Shown: positions 1 to 10,684 of the stretch, one piece after another
Position numbering within the stretch: the first letter of the stretch is position 1
Layout: each line of letters begins with the position of its first letter
From: Eubacteriales bacterium
GTDB taxonomy: Bacteria; Bacillota; Clostridia; Christensenellales; Aristaeellaceae
NCBI GenBank assembly: GCA_028705775.1
Contig: JAQWCW010000012.1
Location: 24,689-88,688 of the forward strand
Length of the DNA: 64,000 nt
Direction of reading: 5' to 3'
Program-made: the position numbers and the translations under genes
Notes under the pieces: model-generated
Seen by the model: only the letters and a program-made list of their open reading frames with translations
Told to the model about the DNA's origin: nothing
Database searches by the model: none

Positions 1-581
1 TCCGCCTTTTCATAATCGCCATCCTCGCTCGCCGCTGCGGTGCATGAGTAAATGTATTGCTGCAAAAGCCCCATATAGCTCGATGAGAGGAGCGTATAAA
101 CCGTCTCGGAGGGGACGGAAACGCCAATCGAGCCGTCGGCTTTGCCGATTTTTATGCACTCAGCGACAATCTTCTTCACCTCTGCGTCATAAGTCGGCGC
201 CTTAATCTTCCTGTAAATCGCCGTCCTCAGCACGGTTATATACGCGCGGATGAAGGTTCTTGCGGCGGGCATTGAGCTGCGGTTGGCGTCAGCCTGAAGC
301 CGAAGCAGCAGCAGAATTCTTTCAAGCCCGTTCATGCCGCCGACATCAACGGCGCGAAATTTTGCGGCAAACGCGTCATAGCGCCGCTTCAGGTATCGCG
401 CGGCGGCGGTAAACACCATCATGTCCTTATCGGGAAAATATCGGTTGACAGTTCTTTCCGAAACGCCAGCCCCGCAGGAAATCTGGGAAAGCGAAACCTC
501 TGAGCCGTCGGCGGCTATCTTGCAGGAGATAACTGAATCGAGTATTGCGTCGCGCATTTCTGCGTTTTCCAAGCGCTTCAT
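1..581 (-). CDS. TetR/AcrR family transcriptional regulator, C-terminus outside window
   Basis: The minus-strand reading frame is open from an ATG at 581 to the left edge, giving about 193 residues without a stop. The N-terminus has the TetR helix-turn-helix layout: a first helix (RDAILDSVI), then SLSQISCGAGVSERTVNRYF followed by PDKD, the usual recognition helix and loop. The rest is helical and fits a ligand-binding domain, but the ligand is unknown. I chose ATG 581 because GAAAGG lies 6 bases upstream. An in-frame ATG at 630 has no ribosome binding site. The promoter at 676-704 overlaps a dyad, which suggests autoregulation. The target genes are not evident; the gene downstream on this strand lies outside the window. 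Confidence 0.85.
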   Translation of the reverse strand, partial: MKRLENAEMRDAILDSVISCKIAADGSEVSLSQISCGAGVSERTVNRYFPDKDMMVFTAAARYLKRRYDAFAAKFRAVDVGGMNGLERILLLLRLQADANRSSMPAARTFIRAYITVLRTAIYRKIKAPTYDAEVKKIVAECIKIGKADGSIGVSVPSETVYTLLSSSYMGLLQQYIYSCTAAASEDGDYEKA

Positions 582-673
582 AAACAGCCTTTCAATGCGC
601 CGCGCAGCCCGAAGCTATAATGGCAGGCATTAATCGAGCGCGCGGGAAATGGAATTTACGATTTTTCACCAAA

Positions 674-704
674 GCATTCTAGCATTCAATGCCCGAGAAT
701 GCAA
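674..704 (-). promoter_or_regulatory. Promoter with overlapping dyad operator for the TetR gene
   Basis: On the minus strand TTGCAT (704-699) and TAGAAT (681-676) are separated by 17 bases. The same bases carry a nested dyad: GCATTCT (674-680) pairs with AGAATGC (696-702), and GCATT (682-686) pairs with AATGC (688-692). A dyad across the -10 to -35 interval is the usual place for a repressor operator, here most simply autorepression by the TetR protein. Confidence 0.55.
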
Positions 705-766
705 TAGCGCCGAAGCAAAAGCAAGCCTGCCTTCGCTCCGGCGCTGAAAATGCGTGTGCAAACCGC

Positions 767-3148
767 TTACCTGCGTATAGCCGAGCGCCGAAGCGCCGCC
801 GCGAGCAGCGCGCCGCTGAGAAGCATGAGCGCGAAAAGCGGAATAACGGGAGCGCTATCGCCCGTCTGCGGTGTTCTGTGGATTGTGTTTGTAAAGGAGC
901 ATTCGCTTCCGCCCTTTGCAATCGTGCCCGACGCGCCGGTTGACGCGGAGATATAGCCCTCGCTCGCGCCCTCCGTTACGGTATAGCCGCAGCCGACGGG
1001 AAGCCCGCTGAAGGTAACGCTTTCTGCGTCCGAAAGCTCCACGCTGCCGCCGTTTGCGATGCTGCCTGAAACGGAGCCTGTATACTCAAAAGCGCTCGGC
1101 AGATTGTCACCGGTAAAGCTTACCGTGAAGCTGAACTTCTTTTGCTTGTCCGCGCCCTTGCCGGCAACGCTCTTGCTTATTTTAAGAGTGCTTCTTTCTA
1201 TATTCCTTGTATTGGTGAAAGCGGCGGCGACGACGGAATCCTTGGCGATTGTGCCGGACGAATTCTCGCTTTCGGAGGTATAGCCGCTTGAGGAGTAATC
1301 CGTTTCCGTAAAGCGATAGCGGCAGCCGGCGGGAAGCTCCGCAATGGTTATCTTCTCTCCGCCCTTGAGCGTCAGCTTTCCTCCGGAGGCAAGCTTGCCG
1401 GTTTTCGAGCCGGAATACGGATACTGAGCGCTAAGCTCCGTTGCGCCGTCAGATGCATAAAGCGAAACGGTGAACTCAAACTCCCTGCCGCTCTCCGCGC
1501 CGTCGCCCTCGATAATTTTTTCAATCGACAGGCTGCCCAAATCGGAAACCTCAACGGGCGTTGAATAAAGGAAAGCCCGCGCGCTGAAATACGTCCAGAC
1601 GTCCAGCATAGCCCAGTTGCCGAAGCCCTCGCCCGTTCTTGCAGGCCCTGTATACTTGATTGCAGGGCTGGTAAGGGAGGGAACTCCGTCAAGGCGCGTC
1701 AGCGAGCCGGTAAAGTATGCGTTCGTGTTACTGTCTCGCCCCGCCGCGTCGGTAAACGTTACGGTATCGCCATCCTTAACAAAGTCCGAATTATCGTAGA
1801 AAAGAAGGTCGGGCTTGAAGTCGGCGTCCGCAAAGCTCGGAACATTCAGAAGATGAATCTTCGTTCCGTTGCGGTTCTGCTCAGCGTCGCCCATAGGGAA
1901 GTGGTACTCGCCGCCCTTCATCTGGAGGGTCGCGCTGTAACTGCCCACGGGAACGATATTGCCCTTTGAGTCCTTGCCGTCCCAATGCACCGTGTTCTTT
2001 CCGGCGTCGGAAATGTTGGAGAGGAAAACGTCGTTGCCGTCAGGGCAGGAAATCTTTATCTGATACGACGACGCCTTCGACGTGGTGAAAACGAAATCCC
2101 CGCCTGCGCCGGAAGCGGACGCCCTGTTTTCGTTAAACGCAAAACCCGTCGCTACGCTCGGCGGCTGCGGCGATTCAAGACCAAAAAACGCAAGCGCCTC
2201 GGCGCAGGGGTAATTAAAGAATATGCGGTAGGTTATATCGCCGTTTTCGTCAAACCCCTCGTCAACCGGCAGCTTGTAATACACATTTCCCAGAAGCGAA
2301 TCGGCGCTGTTGCTTTTATACATAGACGAATGGAAAAACGAGAGCTTTGTATCTTTATCGACAAGCCCTCTGTTATTTGCAAAAAAAAGGAAACCATACG
2401 GGTCAAGCCCGTTGAAATTGGTTTCGTAAATATAACCGTCATAGGTAAGCACATATACGATGGAATTGAGAACATTCCTATTCGGAACATTGTTGCCCAG
2501 ATTAAGGCTGAGATAATTGGCATAGGCTCTGCCCTCCCGAACCTCGCCCTGCGCGTCAACAACGGTTATATCCCATGCCGCAACGCCGATGCGCTGCTTT
2601 GAAGCGTCCCACTCAGAGGCGGCGGTAATGGGAACGCCCGTATTGCTGCCTACGGAATTCGGGTTCGCGTCGGTGTACTCGGAGAAGAACTGAAAAGAAT
2701 ATATTCCCTCGTCAACCGCGGTAAAGCTGAGCGGCGCATAACCGCCGGTTACAACGCCGCCGACTCCGTTCGGGCCTACGCGTTCCTGCGCGGGACCGGA
2801 GATGAATCCGACGCCGTTTTCAATAACGTCGAAGTTATAAACTGTATTGTCGGGATAGATAACGCGGATATCAAGAGCGGAAGCGTCCTCCCTGCTGAAC
2901 TGCGCGTTTGGCTGACTTGAGCCGAAATAAACGGTTTCGCCCGCCTTCACATAAACCTTGATGGTCTGGCGGCGTTTGAGGGAATCAATTCCATTCGAGT
3001 AGGCGACGTTTTTAGACCACTCTATATAAGGTCTGTAGCCTCCGTTCGCGGTAAGCTCGGCGCTGCCCTCGGCAAACGCGGAGGAGCCGGAAATGAGAAC
3101 GAGAAGCATAATAACAGGCAGAAAAAGCGTACAAAGCAGTTTTTTCAT
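767..3148 (-). CDS. LPXTG-type cell-surface protein with FlgD-like and two Cna-B-like pilin domains
   Basis: The protein has 793 residues. It starts at ATG 3148, with GGAGG 6 bases upstream; an upstream in-frame ATG adds 9 residues before the signal peptide. Residues 1-27 are a Sec signal (MKKLL, hydrophobic core, SSAFAEG). A middle segment resembles the FlgD immunoglobulin-like fold (NTVHWDGKDSKGNIVPVGSY). Two consecutive C-terminal repeats of about 90 residues, each ending in FTNT, resemble Cna-B/DUF7601 pilin domains. The tail TPQTGD, a hydrophobic stretch and RRSAIRR form a variant sortase sorting signal. This predicts a protein covalently anchored to peptidoglycan. No sortase gene lies in the window, and the ligand is unknown. 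Confidence 0.82.
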   Translation of the reverse strand: MKKLLCTLFLPVIMLLVLISGSSAFAEGSAELTANGGYRPYIEWSKNVAYSNGIDSLKRRQTIKVYVKAGETVYFGSSQPNAQFSREDASALDIRVIYPDNTVYNFDVIENGVGFISGPAQERVGPNGVGGVVTGGYAPLSFTAVDEGIYSFQFFSEYTDANPNSVGSNTGVPITAASEWDASKQRIGVAAWDITVVDAQGEVREGRAYANYLSLNLGNNVPNRNVLNSIVYVLTYDGYIYETNFNGLDPYGFLFFANNRGLVDKDTKLSFFHSSMYKSNSADSLLGNVYYKLPVDEGFDENGDITYRIFFNYPCAEALAFFGLESPQPPSVATGFAFNENRASASGAGGDFVFTTSKASSYQIKISCPDGNDVFLSNISDAGKNTVHWDGKDSKGNIVPVGSYSATLQMKGGEYHFPMGDAEQNRNGTKIHLLNVPSFADADFKPDLLFYDNSDFVKDGDTVTFTDAAGRDSNTNAYFTGSLTRLDGVPSLTSPAIKYTGPARTGEGFGNWAMLDVWTYFSARAFLYSTPVEVSDLGSLSIEKIIEGDGAESGREFEFTVSLYASDGATELSAQYPYSGSKTGKLASGGKLTLKGGEKITIAELPAGCRYRFTETDYSSSGYTSESENSSGTIAKDSVVAAAFTNTRNIERSTLKISKSVAGKGADKQKKFSFTVSFTGDNLPSAFEYTGSVSGSIANGGSVELSDAESVTFSGLPVGCGYTVTEGASEGYISASTGASGTIAKGGSECSFTNTIHRTPQTGDSAPVIPLFALMLLSGALLAAALRRSAIRR

Positions 3149-3181
3149 CAGCGCCTCCGCAGAGTATAATTCCAATTAAAA

Positions 3182-3210
3182 ATTATACGCTATTTCTGCA
3201 AAGATATCAA
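3182..3210 (-). promoter_or_regulatory. Sigma-A type promoter of the surface protein gene
   Basis: TTGATA (3210-3205) and TATAAT (3187-3182) are 17 bases apart on the minus strand, about 35 bases upstream of the chosen start. Confidence 0.65.
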
Positions 3211-3287
3211 TAATATTGAAACATACGGCAAATAAAAACAATCCGGCGCGGCAGATTCTGCATATACAGGCGCATAAAAGCCGGCGC

Positions 3288-4907
3288 TTACTGCTTTTCG
3301 TGCTTTTCCGAATTCTTCTGCTGCTGCTCGCGGCGGCGGCGCATATCCTCGTCCTCCTCCGGTCCGCTGTGCAGGTAAAGAGGCGCGATTGAAACAGCGC
3401 CCTGCGGAAGCATCAGGTGCGCCGTCATCATTTCCCCGCCCTCATTCTGAACAGCCCAAAGCCCCGCGCGGAGCATGGGCATATAGCGCGTAACAATGCT
3501 CGTATAGGGCGACTGCTCGCCCTGAACGTAGAGCGAGTGGGGCGCATAGCCAAGCTCCAGAAGCGCGCTCATTCCCTCGTGCATTCCGACGCGCGCAAAG
3601 GCGTCCTCAATCGGCTTAACAACGGGCGTAAGCTGCGAATCATTTATTTCATGCCCCGCTATACTCTTGTAATCCCTGCTTATCGCCCTCATGCAGAGGC
3701 GGATTAAATCCTGCGGCGCAAGCTTGACCATGTTCTGCATGAACGTTGAAATCGCCTTCGAGCCAACAGCGCGCACAAAGCGGCTCTTTGCAAGAATGCC
3801 CATAAGGCTGGCGGAATCAAGCGCGGAGAGCAGGCTCAGCAGCGCGTACATACTTTCTGCGGCGGTTTTCATATCCCTTACCCTAGTGAGCAAATCGTAT
3901 ATTTCGCGCCTTGCGTAGTCCTGCGTATCGCCGGTGCGGAAGTGATAGTTTTTATCCCGAAACTCCTGATTCGGCTGGAACTGCATTGTGATTCCGAGAT
4001 GCCAACTCGCGCCGACGCGGGGAACATAATCGTCCGTGTTGATGATATGGAAAAGCGGATACTTGAGCGGGTCGGCGCGCAGTCCTTTGGTTGCGACAGT
4101 CGGTGAGGCAAAGGCGTAGCCGAGTATATTTTTCGGCAATACGGAGAAGCGCTCAATCAGCTCGTAGGCAAACGCCTGCATAACCGCGCCGCCCTGACTA
4201 TGCCCCGTAAGCCAAAGAATGAAGCGGCTGTCCTCCTTTGCACACTCGCCGACAACCTGCTGGAGGGTAAGGCTTTCCATGCCCTCCTCTGCGGCGATTC
4301 GCGGAAAATCAATCTTTTCGGAGTTGTCGAGAAGCTGGATTGCAAGCTCGCGGAAGCCCTTGTGCAGCCCCTTGTCATCGGCAAATTTAAGATTGCTGAC
4401 CCAGTCCGCGAAGCTGAGCCCCGTGCCCTTGAAGCCTATTGAAATAACATATTTGTGGCTTGAGCTTCCGCCTGATTCGGGAAGGCTGCGAGCCATTACG
4501 ACAACCTTGCCGGAGTCAGTGGTGCTCATCTGCTCCTGCGCGCGGCGAATCTGCGTTATCGGGCTTATCGTGTTGTTCTTCTGCTTGGCTCTGTACATAT
4601 TCCAGACGGACTGGATATACGGAAGCGTTTCGCGCATTGAATGGCTGTCGATGTCCGAATAAACTTCCTTCTCAACCTGAATCGAAACGTCGCCCCAGCC
4701 CGCGCGCAGAAAATCCTCGATTTCAAAATCATATGAGCAGGCAGCCATTTCAAGGCTCATCCTGCATAAATCCGGCGAAAACTGAGGGAACTCGCTGCCC
4801 TTCAGGCTGCATCTCGGCAGAAGGAACGGACGCAGATTCATAAGGTCGGTCTGCGTAGCCCTCCCGTGAACAACATTCCCGCTATATTCAATAATTTCCC
4901 GTTCCAT
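3288..4907 (-). CDS. Lipase class 3-like alpha/beta hydrolase
   Basis: The protein has 539 residues. The nucleophile elbow GHSQGGA places the likely catalytic serine at residue 237, after WLTGHS. Downstream, FASPTVATKG and a segment with NTDDYVPRVG match the Asp/His end of class 3 lipase folds. There is no signal peptide or membrane segment, so it looks cytoplasmic. The C-terminal 200 residues are helical and end in a charged tail rich in Glu, Arg and Gln. ATG 4907 is preceded by GGGAG; a TTG one codon upstream is a weaker choice. The substrate cannot be told from sequence. It is transcribed alone from its own promoter, divergent from the clpB operon. Confidence 0.75.
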   Translation of the reverse strand: MEREIIEYSGNVVHGRATQTDLMNLRPFLLPRCSLKGSEFPQFSPDLCRMSLEMAACSYDFEIEDFLRAGWGDVSIQVEKEVYSDIDSHSMRETLPYIQSVWNMYRAKQKNNTISPITQIRRAQEQMSTTDSGKVVVMARSLPESGGSSSHKYVISIGFKGTGLSFADWVSNLKFADDKGLHKGFRELAIQLLDNSEKIDFPRIAAEEGMESLTLQQVVGECAKEDSRFILWLTGHSQGGAVMQAFAYELIERFSVLPKNILGYAFASPTVATKGLRADPLKYPLFHIINTDDYVPRVGASWHLGITMQFQPNQEFRDKNYHFRTGDTQDYARREIYDLLTRVRDMKTAAESMYALLSLLSALDSASLMGILAKSRFVRAVGSKAISTFMQNMVKLAPQDLIRLCMRAISRDYKSIAGHEINDSQLTPVVKPIEDAFARVGMHEGMSALLELGYAPHSLYVQGEQSPYTSIVTRYMPMLRAGLWAVQNEGGEMMTAHLMLPQGAVSIAPLYLHSGPEEDEDMRRRREQQQKNSEKHEKQ

Positions 4908-4942
4908 CAAAGCACTCCCTCAATAAAAATACCCTGATAGTT

Positions 4943-4971
4943 ATTGTACAATAAACGGCGAAGGACGGCAA
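4943..4971 (-). promoter_or_regulatory. Sigma-A type promoter of the lipase-like gene
   Basis: TTGCCG (4971-4966) and TACAAT (4948-4943) are 17 bases apart on the minus strand, about 35 bases upstream of ATG 4907. Confidence 0.45.
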
Positions 4972-4994
4972 GAAAAATCATCGCGGTGGCGGTA

Positions 4995-5060
4995 AAATAA
5001 TTTTATCGCAATTTTATATAATATACTTGACAAGTTATGAATTCGTGATAAAATTTATTT
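4995..5060. promoter_or_regulatory. Inverted repeat flanking the clpB operon promoter
   Basis: AAATAATTTTATC (4995-5007) is nearly the reverse complement of GATAAAATTTATTT (5047-5060). The two arms enclose the -35 element and the second covers the -10. A second palindrome, ACTTGACAAGT (5025-5035), covers the -35. This looks like an operator. The ribbon-helix-helix protein encoded just downstream is the obvious candidate to bind it, which is inference. Confidence 0.45.
5027..5054 (+). promoter_or_regulatory. Sigma-A promoter of the RHH-clpB operon
   Basis: A consensus TTGACA (5027-5032) and TAAAAT (5049-5054) are separated by 16 bases, about 35 bases upstream of the TTG start. I saw no CIRCE or CtsR box nearby. 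Confidence 0.7.
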
Positions 5061-5086
5061 GTGGATGGCAAAGGAGGTGAGCGACA

Positions 5087-5716
5087 TTGGACAAACAGGT
5101 TTACAGCCTCGTGCTTATGGACGAAGTAGTCCGCGAGGTTGACAAGGTTGCCTACCACAGCGGTCTGAGCCGTTCGGCGATGATTAACCGAATCCTTGCC
5201 GAGTACGTGAGCTGCGAAACGCCGGAAAAGCAGATTGACAACGTGTTTTCGGCGCTTATCGGCTATCTTGACAGAGAAATTCAGGTTATGAGCAAGGGCT
5301 CCGAATCGCTGGTGCTGCGCAGCCCGCTCCCCTACAAGTACAACCCCACCGCGCGTTACAGCGTGGCGCTGACCCCGGGCGCAGACGGCTGCGCCGGCAT
5401 TTTGAAGGTTTCGCTCAAAACGCAGTATCAGCCGCTGATTGCGGCAATGCAGGACTTTTTCGAGCGCTATTGCACTCTTGAGCAGAAATGGCTCGCCGGC
5501 AAGCTGCCGCAGGGCGCTGTTCTTGCTCAAATCGAGCAGGGCAGGCTGATTCGGCGGCTTTACCCCGAAAGCCTTTCGGCAACGGACTTGGCAAAGGCGA
5601 TAAACGCCTATGTCGCGCGCCTTGACAGGCTGCTCAAGAACTATTTCGGCAAGGGCGCGGATTACCCGCTTGAAGCGGATTTTGTAAGAACGCTTTCCGA
5701 TATTCCGATAATGTAA
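5087..5716 (+). CDS. Ribbon-helix-helix (CopG-like) protein preceding clpB
   Basis: The protein has 209 residues and starts at TTG 5087, with a strong AAAGGAGGTGA upstream. Residues 1-45 have the ribbon-helix-helix pattern: a beta strand (KQVYSLVLMDEVV), helix one, then GLSRSAMINRILAEYV. This fits a DNA-binding dimer. The remaining 160 residues are mostly helical and I do not recognise a family. The gene lies 18 bases before clpB and is probably cotranscribed. An inverted repeat surrounds their promoter, so an autoregulator of clpB is the likeliest role. That is inference from position, not a known function. Confidence 0.7.
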   Translation: MDKQVYSLVLMDEVVREVDKVAYHSGLSRSAMINRILAEYVSCETPEKQIDNVFSALIGYLDREIQVMSKGSESLVLRSPLPYKYNPTARYSVALTPGADGCAGILKVSLKTQYQPLIAAMQDFFERYCTLEQKWLAGKLPQGAVLAQIEQGRLIRRLYPESLSATDLAKAINAYVARLDRLLKNYFGKGADYPLEADFVRTLSDIPIM

Positions 5717-5734
5717 ATCAAGGAGGACGCAAAT

Positions 5735-8359
<2,625 letters not shown>

Positions 8360-8428
8360 GCGTTTCACCCGCGAATGAAGCGGGTATGTAATACACACTA
8401 CCAACGGACTTAAAAGGAGGCACAAATC

Positions 8429-8965
8429 ATGGAGCTTAAGGGAAGCAAAACGATGGCTAATCTGGCATACGCGTTCGCAGGCGAAAGTCAGGCGCGCAAC
8501 AAGTACACCTATTTCGCATCCAAAGCCAAGAAGGACGGCTTTGAGCAGATTGCACGTATCTTCACCGAAACCGCCGACAACGAGAAGGAACACGCGAAGA
8601 TTTGGTTCAAGCTGATGAACGACGGAATCGGCTCTACCGAGGAAAACCTCGTTATGGCAGCCGCCGGCGAGCATGAGGAATGGACAGATATGTACGCTAA
8701 CTTTGCCAAGGAAGCAAAAAGCGAGGGCTTTGACAAGATTGCCGCGCTCTTTGAAGCCGTAGGCAAGATTGAGAAGGAGCATGAGGAGCGCTATAAGGAG
8801 CTGCTCGGCAACCTCCGCGACAAAAAGGTATTTGAGCGCGAGGATGAAAAGGTATGGGTATGCCTCAACTGCGGTCATATTCACCGCGGCAAGACCGCGC
8901 CTGAAAAATGCCCCGTATGCGACCATCCGCAGTCCTATTTCCAGCTCCGCGAAAAAGCGTACTGA
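8429..8965 (+). CDS. rbr: Rubrerythrin
   Basis: The protein has 178 residues. The N-terminal four-helix ferritin-like domain carries the di-iron Glu and ExxH positions ([28 protein letters not shown]). The C-terminus is a rubredoxin-type Fe(Cys)4 site with CLNC (145-148) and CPVC (161-164). Rubrerythrins reduce hydrogen peroxide in anaerobes, taking electrons from rubredoxin or NADH-dependent partners. It lies 69 bases downstream of clpB behind its own strong AAAAGGAGG site. A weak hairpin lies between the two genes, and a strong terminator follows at 8988, so it may be transcribed alone. It indicates an anaerobic lifestyle. Confidence 0.95.
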   Translation: MELKGSKTMANLAYAFAGESQARNKYTYFASKAKKDGFEQIARIFTETADNEKEHAKIWFKLMNDGIGSTEENLVMAAAGEHEEWTDMYANFAKEAKSEGFDKIAALFEAVGKIEKEHEERYKELLGNLRDKKVFEREDEKVWVCLNCGHIHRGKTAPEKCPVCDHPQSYFQLREKAY

Positions 8966-8987
8966 GAAAACAAGCGCAGATAAAGCA

Positions 8988-9020
8988 AAGCGCCCCCTGC
9001 CAAACAGACAGGGGGCGCTT
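8988..9020. terminator. Strong intrinsic terminator between convergent rbr and ppk2
   Basis: A perfect 12-bp stem pairs AAGCGCCCCCTG (8988-8999) with CAGGGGGCGCTT (9009-9020) around a 9-base loop. T/A-rich flanks on both sides suggest it can serve both converging genes. Confidence 0.8.
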
Positions 9021-9033
9021 CCATTACAGCAAA

Positions 9034-9903
9034 TCACTTCTCGTTATTCAGGATTTCCCTGCACTCAGGAATCGCGGCAAGCTCGGAGGCCTTAAGCGGC
9101 GGGTATTCGGGCGACATATCCCGAAGGGTTTCAAGCAGCGCCTCGGTCATCAGATAGCGGGTGTACCACTTGTTATCCGCAGGCAGGCAGTACCACGGCG
9201 CGTTTTTGCGCGAGGTTTTGTTTATAAGCTCCTCGTAGAGCGCAAGATAGTCGCCGCGCTTTTCCCTGTCCCGCAAATCGGAGGAAGCAAATTTCCAGTT
9301 CTTCTCAGGTCTGTCCATTCTCTCAAGGAAGCGCTCCTTCTGCGTGTCCGCGCTGACGTTCAGGAACACCTTGATAATACGATAGCCGTTTTCGTAAAGA
9401 TAGCGCTCAAAATCGCAAATCTGCCTTATGCGCTTATCGAAAAAGTCGTCGTCGTCCTTCACGCGGGAAACAACGGGGAAATTCTTTTGCAGCTGCAATA
9501 TCTTGACGGGCAGCACGTCCTCATAATGGCTGCGGTTGAAAACGCCAATCATACCGCGCGGCGGGAGCGCCTGAAAAACGCGCCAGAGATAATCGTGCGA
9601 AAGCTCCGCCTCGCTCGGCGCCTTGAAGGAATGCGCGGCGACGCCCTCGGGATTCATGCAGGAGAAAACGTGCTTTACAAGGGAATCCTTTCCCGCCGCG
9701 TCAAGCGCCTGAATCGCGACAATCAAGCCCTCCGTTCCCTGCGCGTAAAGCTTATCCTGCAGGGCGGCAAGTTCCAGATAGTTCTGCTCTGTTTTTGCAA
9801 TTATGTCCTTTTTGTCGTTTTTCGCTTCCTTATCCGCTCCGAACGGAACATCGTCAATTGAAAATCTGCCTTCGCCGTCAAACCTGAATTTATCAATATT
9901 CAT
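9034..9903 (-). CDS. PPK2-family polyphosphate:nucleotide phosphotransferase
   Basis: The protein has 289 residues. It carries the PPK2 signature: a Walker A-like loop LDAAGKDSLVK, the lid segment, and NRSHYEDVL with a DR-type Walker B (LERMDRPEKNWKF). Enzymes of this family transfer phosphate between polyphosphate and AMP, ADP or GDP. The single domain and the sequence around YEDVLPVKIL fit the class that phosphorylates nucleoside mono- or diphosphates, but the class is not settled here. I chose ATG 9903, with GGAGG 7 bases upstream; an in-frame TTG 4 codons earlier falls on that binding site. It has its own promoter and faces the HdeD-like gene divergently. Confidence 0.9.
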   Translation of the reverse strand: MNIDKFRFDGEGRFSIDDVPFGADKEAKNDKKDIIAKTEQNYLELAALQDKLYAQGTEGLIVAIQALDAAGKDSLVKHVFSCMNPEGVAAHSFKAPSEAELSHDYLWRVFQALPPRGMIGVFNRSHYEDVLPVKILQLQKNFPVVSRVKDDDDFFDKRIRQICDFERYLYENGYRIIKVFLNVSADTQKERFLERMDRPEKNWKFASSDLRDREKRGDYLALYEELINKTSRKNAPWYCLPADNKWYTRYLMTEALLETLRDMSPEYPPLKASELAAIPECREILNNEK

Positions 9904-9948
9904 AGAATCCTCCAACGAGTGAGCGCCTTTGGCGCAATTAATAATAAA

Positions 9949-9977
9949 AGAATATCAAATGTGAAAGCATTTGTCAA
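9949..9977 (-). promoter_or_regulatory. Sigma-A promoter of the PPK2 gene
   Basis: Consensus TTGACA (9977-9972) and TATTCT (9954-9949) are 17 bases apart on the minus strand. A short GCGCC/GGCGC hairpin lies in the predicted leader. Confidence 0.7.
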
Positions 9978-10081
9978 TTTTCGCGGCGCAAAAGCGCCAA
10001 ATAAACGCGCGCGGCAGGGATTACCGCGAGTTTATCGAAGTAGTTAATAAGAAAGAAATCGAATTCTAAGGAGTGGTTTTG

Positions 10082-10651
10082 ATGCTTAAATACCTGAAAA
10101 ACTGTATGCTGGGGTATTCCGCGCTCTTTTGCCTGCTCGGCATAGTGCTTATGATATGGCCAATCGGGGCGTTCACCGTAATATGCTACATCATGGGCGC
10201 GGTATGTATGCTCTACGGCGCTTACCGCATAGTGCTGTTCTTTGCGGAAAAATCGGTTTACGACGCGCTTCCGTACAGCTTCCTTTTGGGAATGGCGAAC
10301 GTGCTGCTCGGGCTTTTCCTTGTAGTGAAAACGCCAAGCGCAATCAGCATTTTTTCCGCGATTGTCGGCATCGCAATTCTCGTTTCCGCCCTTATGTATA
10401 TGCAGATTTCGGTTGAAGCGTTAAGGGCGGGGCTTCCGAACTCAATCATGATGATTATAGGCTCAGCGCTGATGCTCCTGCTCGGCATTCTGACTCTTTT
10501 CCATCCGTTCGCCGCCAGCGAGGCGATGGGAATCTTCGCGGGCGCGTCAATGCTCGTGGACGGAATAACGGGGCTTGTGATTGCATGGCGCTCAAAGAAG
10601 CTCGCAAAGCTTATCAAAAACGAGCTTGCGACTCCTGTTGACGAAATCTGA
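10082..10651 (+). CDS. HdeD/DUF308 family membrane protein
   Basis: The protein has 189 residues, almost all of them in about six membrane helices, with short charged loops and a lysine-rich tail (RSKKLAKLIKNEL). The paired helix layout with PIGAFTVICYIMGAVCMLYG and the repeat-like later LFHPFAASEAMGIFAGASMLVDG match DUF308 (HdeD) proteins, which are tied to acid resistance in enterobacteria but are mostly uncharacterised elsewhere. The start is ATG 10082 because AAGGAG ends 8 bases upstream; a GTG at 10073 lies inside that site. The rlmI-like gene follows 33 bases later and may be cotranscribed. Confidence 0.8.
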   Translation: MLKYLKNCMLGYSALFCLLGIVLMIWPIGAFTVICYIMGAVCMLYGAYRIVLFFAEKSVYDALPYSFLLGMANVLLGLFLVVKTPSAISIFSAIVGIAILVSALMYMQISVEALRAGLPNSIMMIIGSALMLLLGILTLFHPFAASEAMGIFAGASMLVDGITGLVIAWRSKKLAKLIKNELATPVDEI

Positions 10652-10684
10652 TTAAAGCGCAAAAGCGCGTCGGAGGAAACAAAA

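Noticed and set aside
1617..2602. Plus-strand frames opposite the surface protein
   Set aside because: Shadow frames of a gene with signal peptide, repeats and sorting signal on the other strand.
5027..5087. CIRCE or CtsR operator at clpB
   Set aside because: Neither the TTAGCACTC palindrome nor a CtsR heptamer repeat is present.
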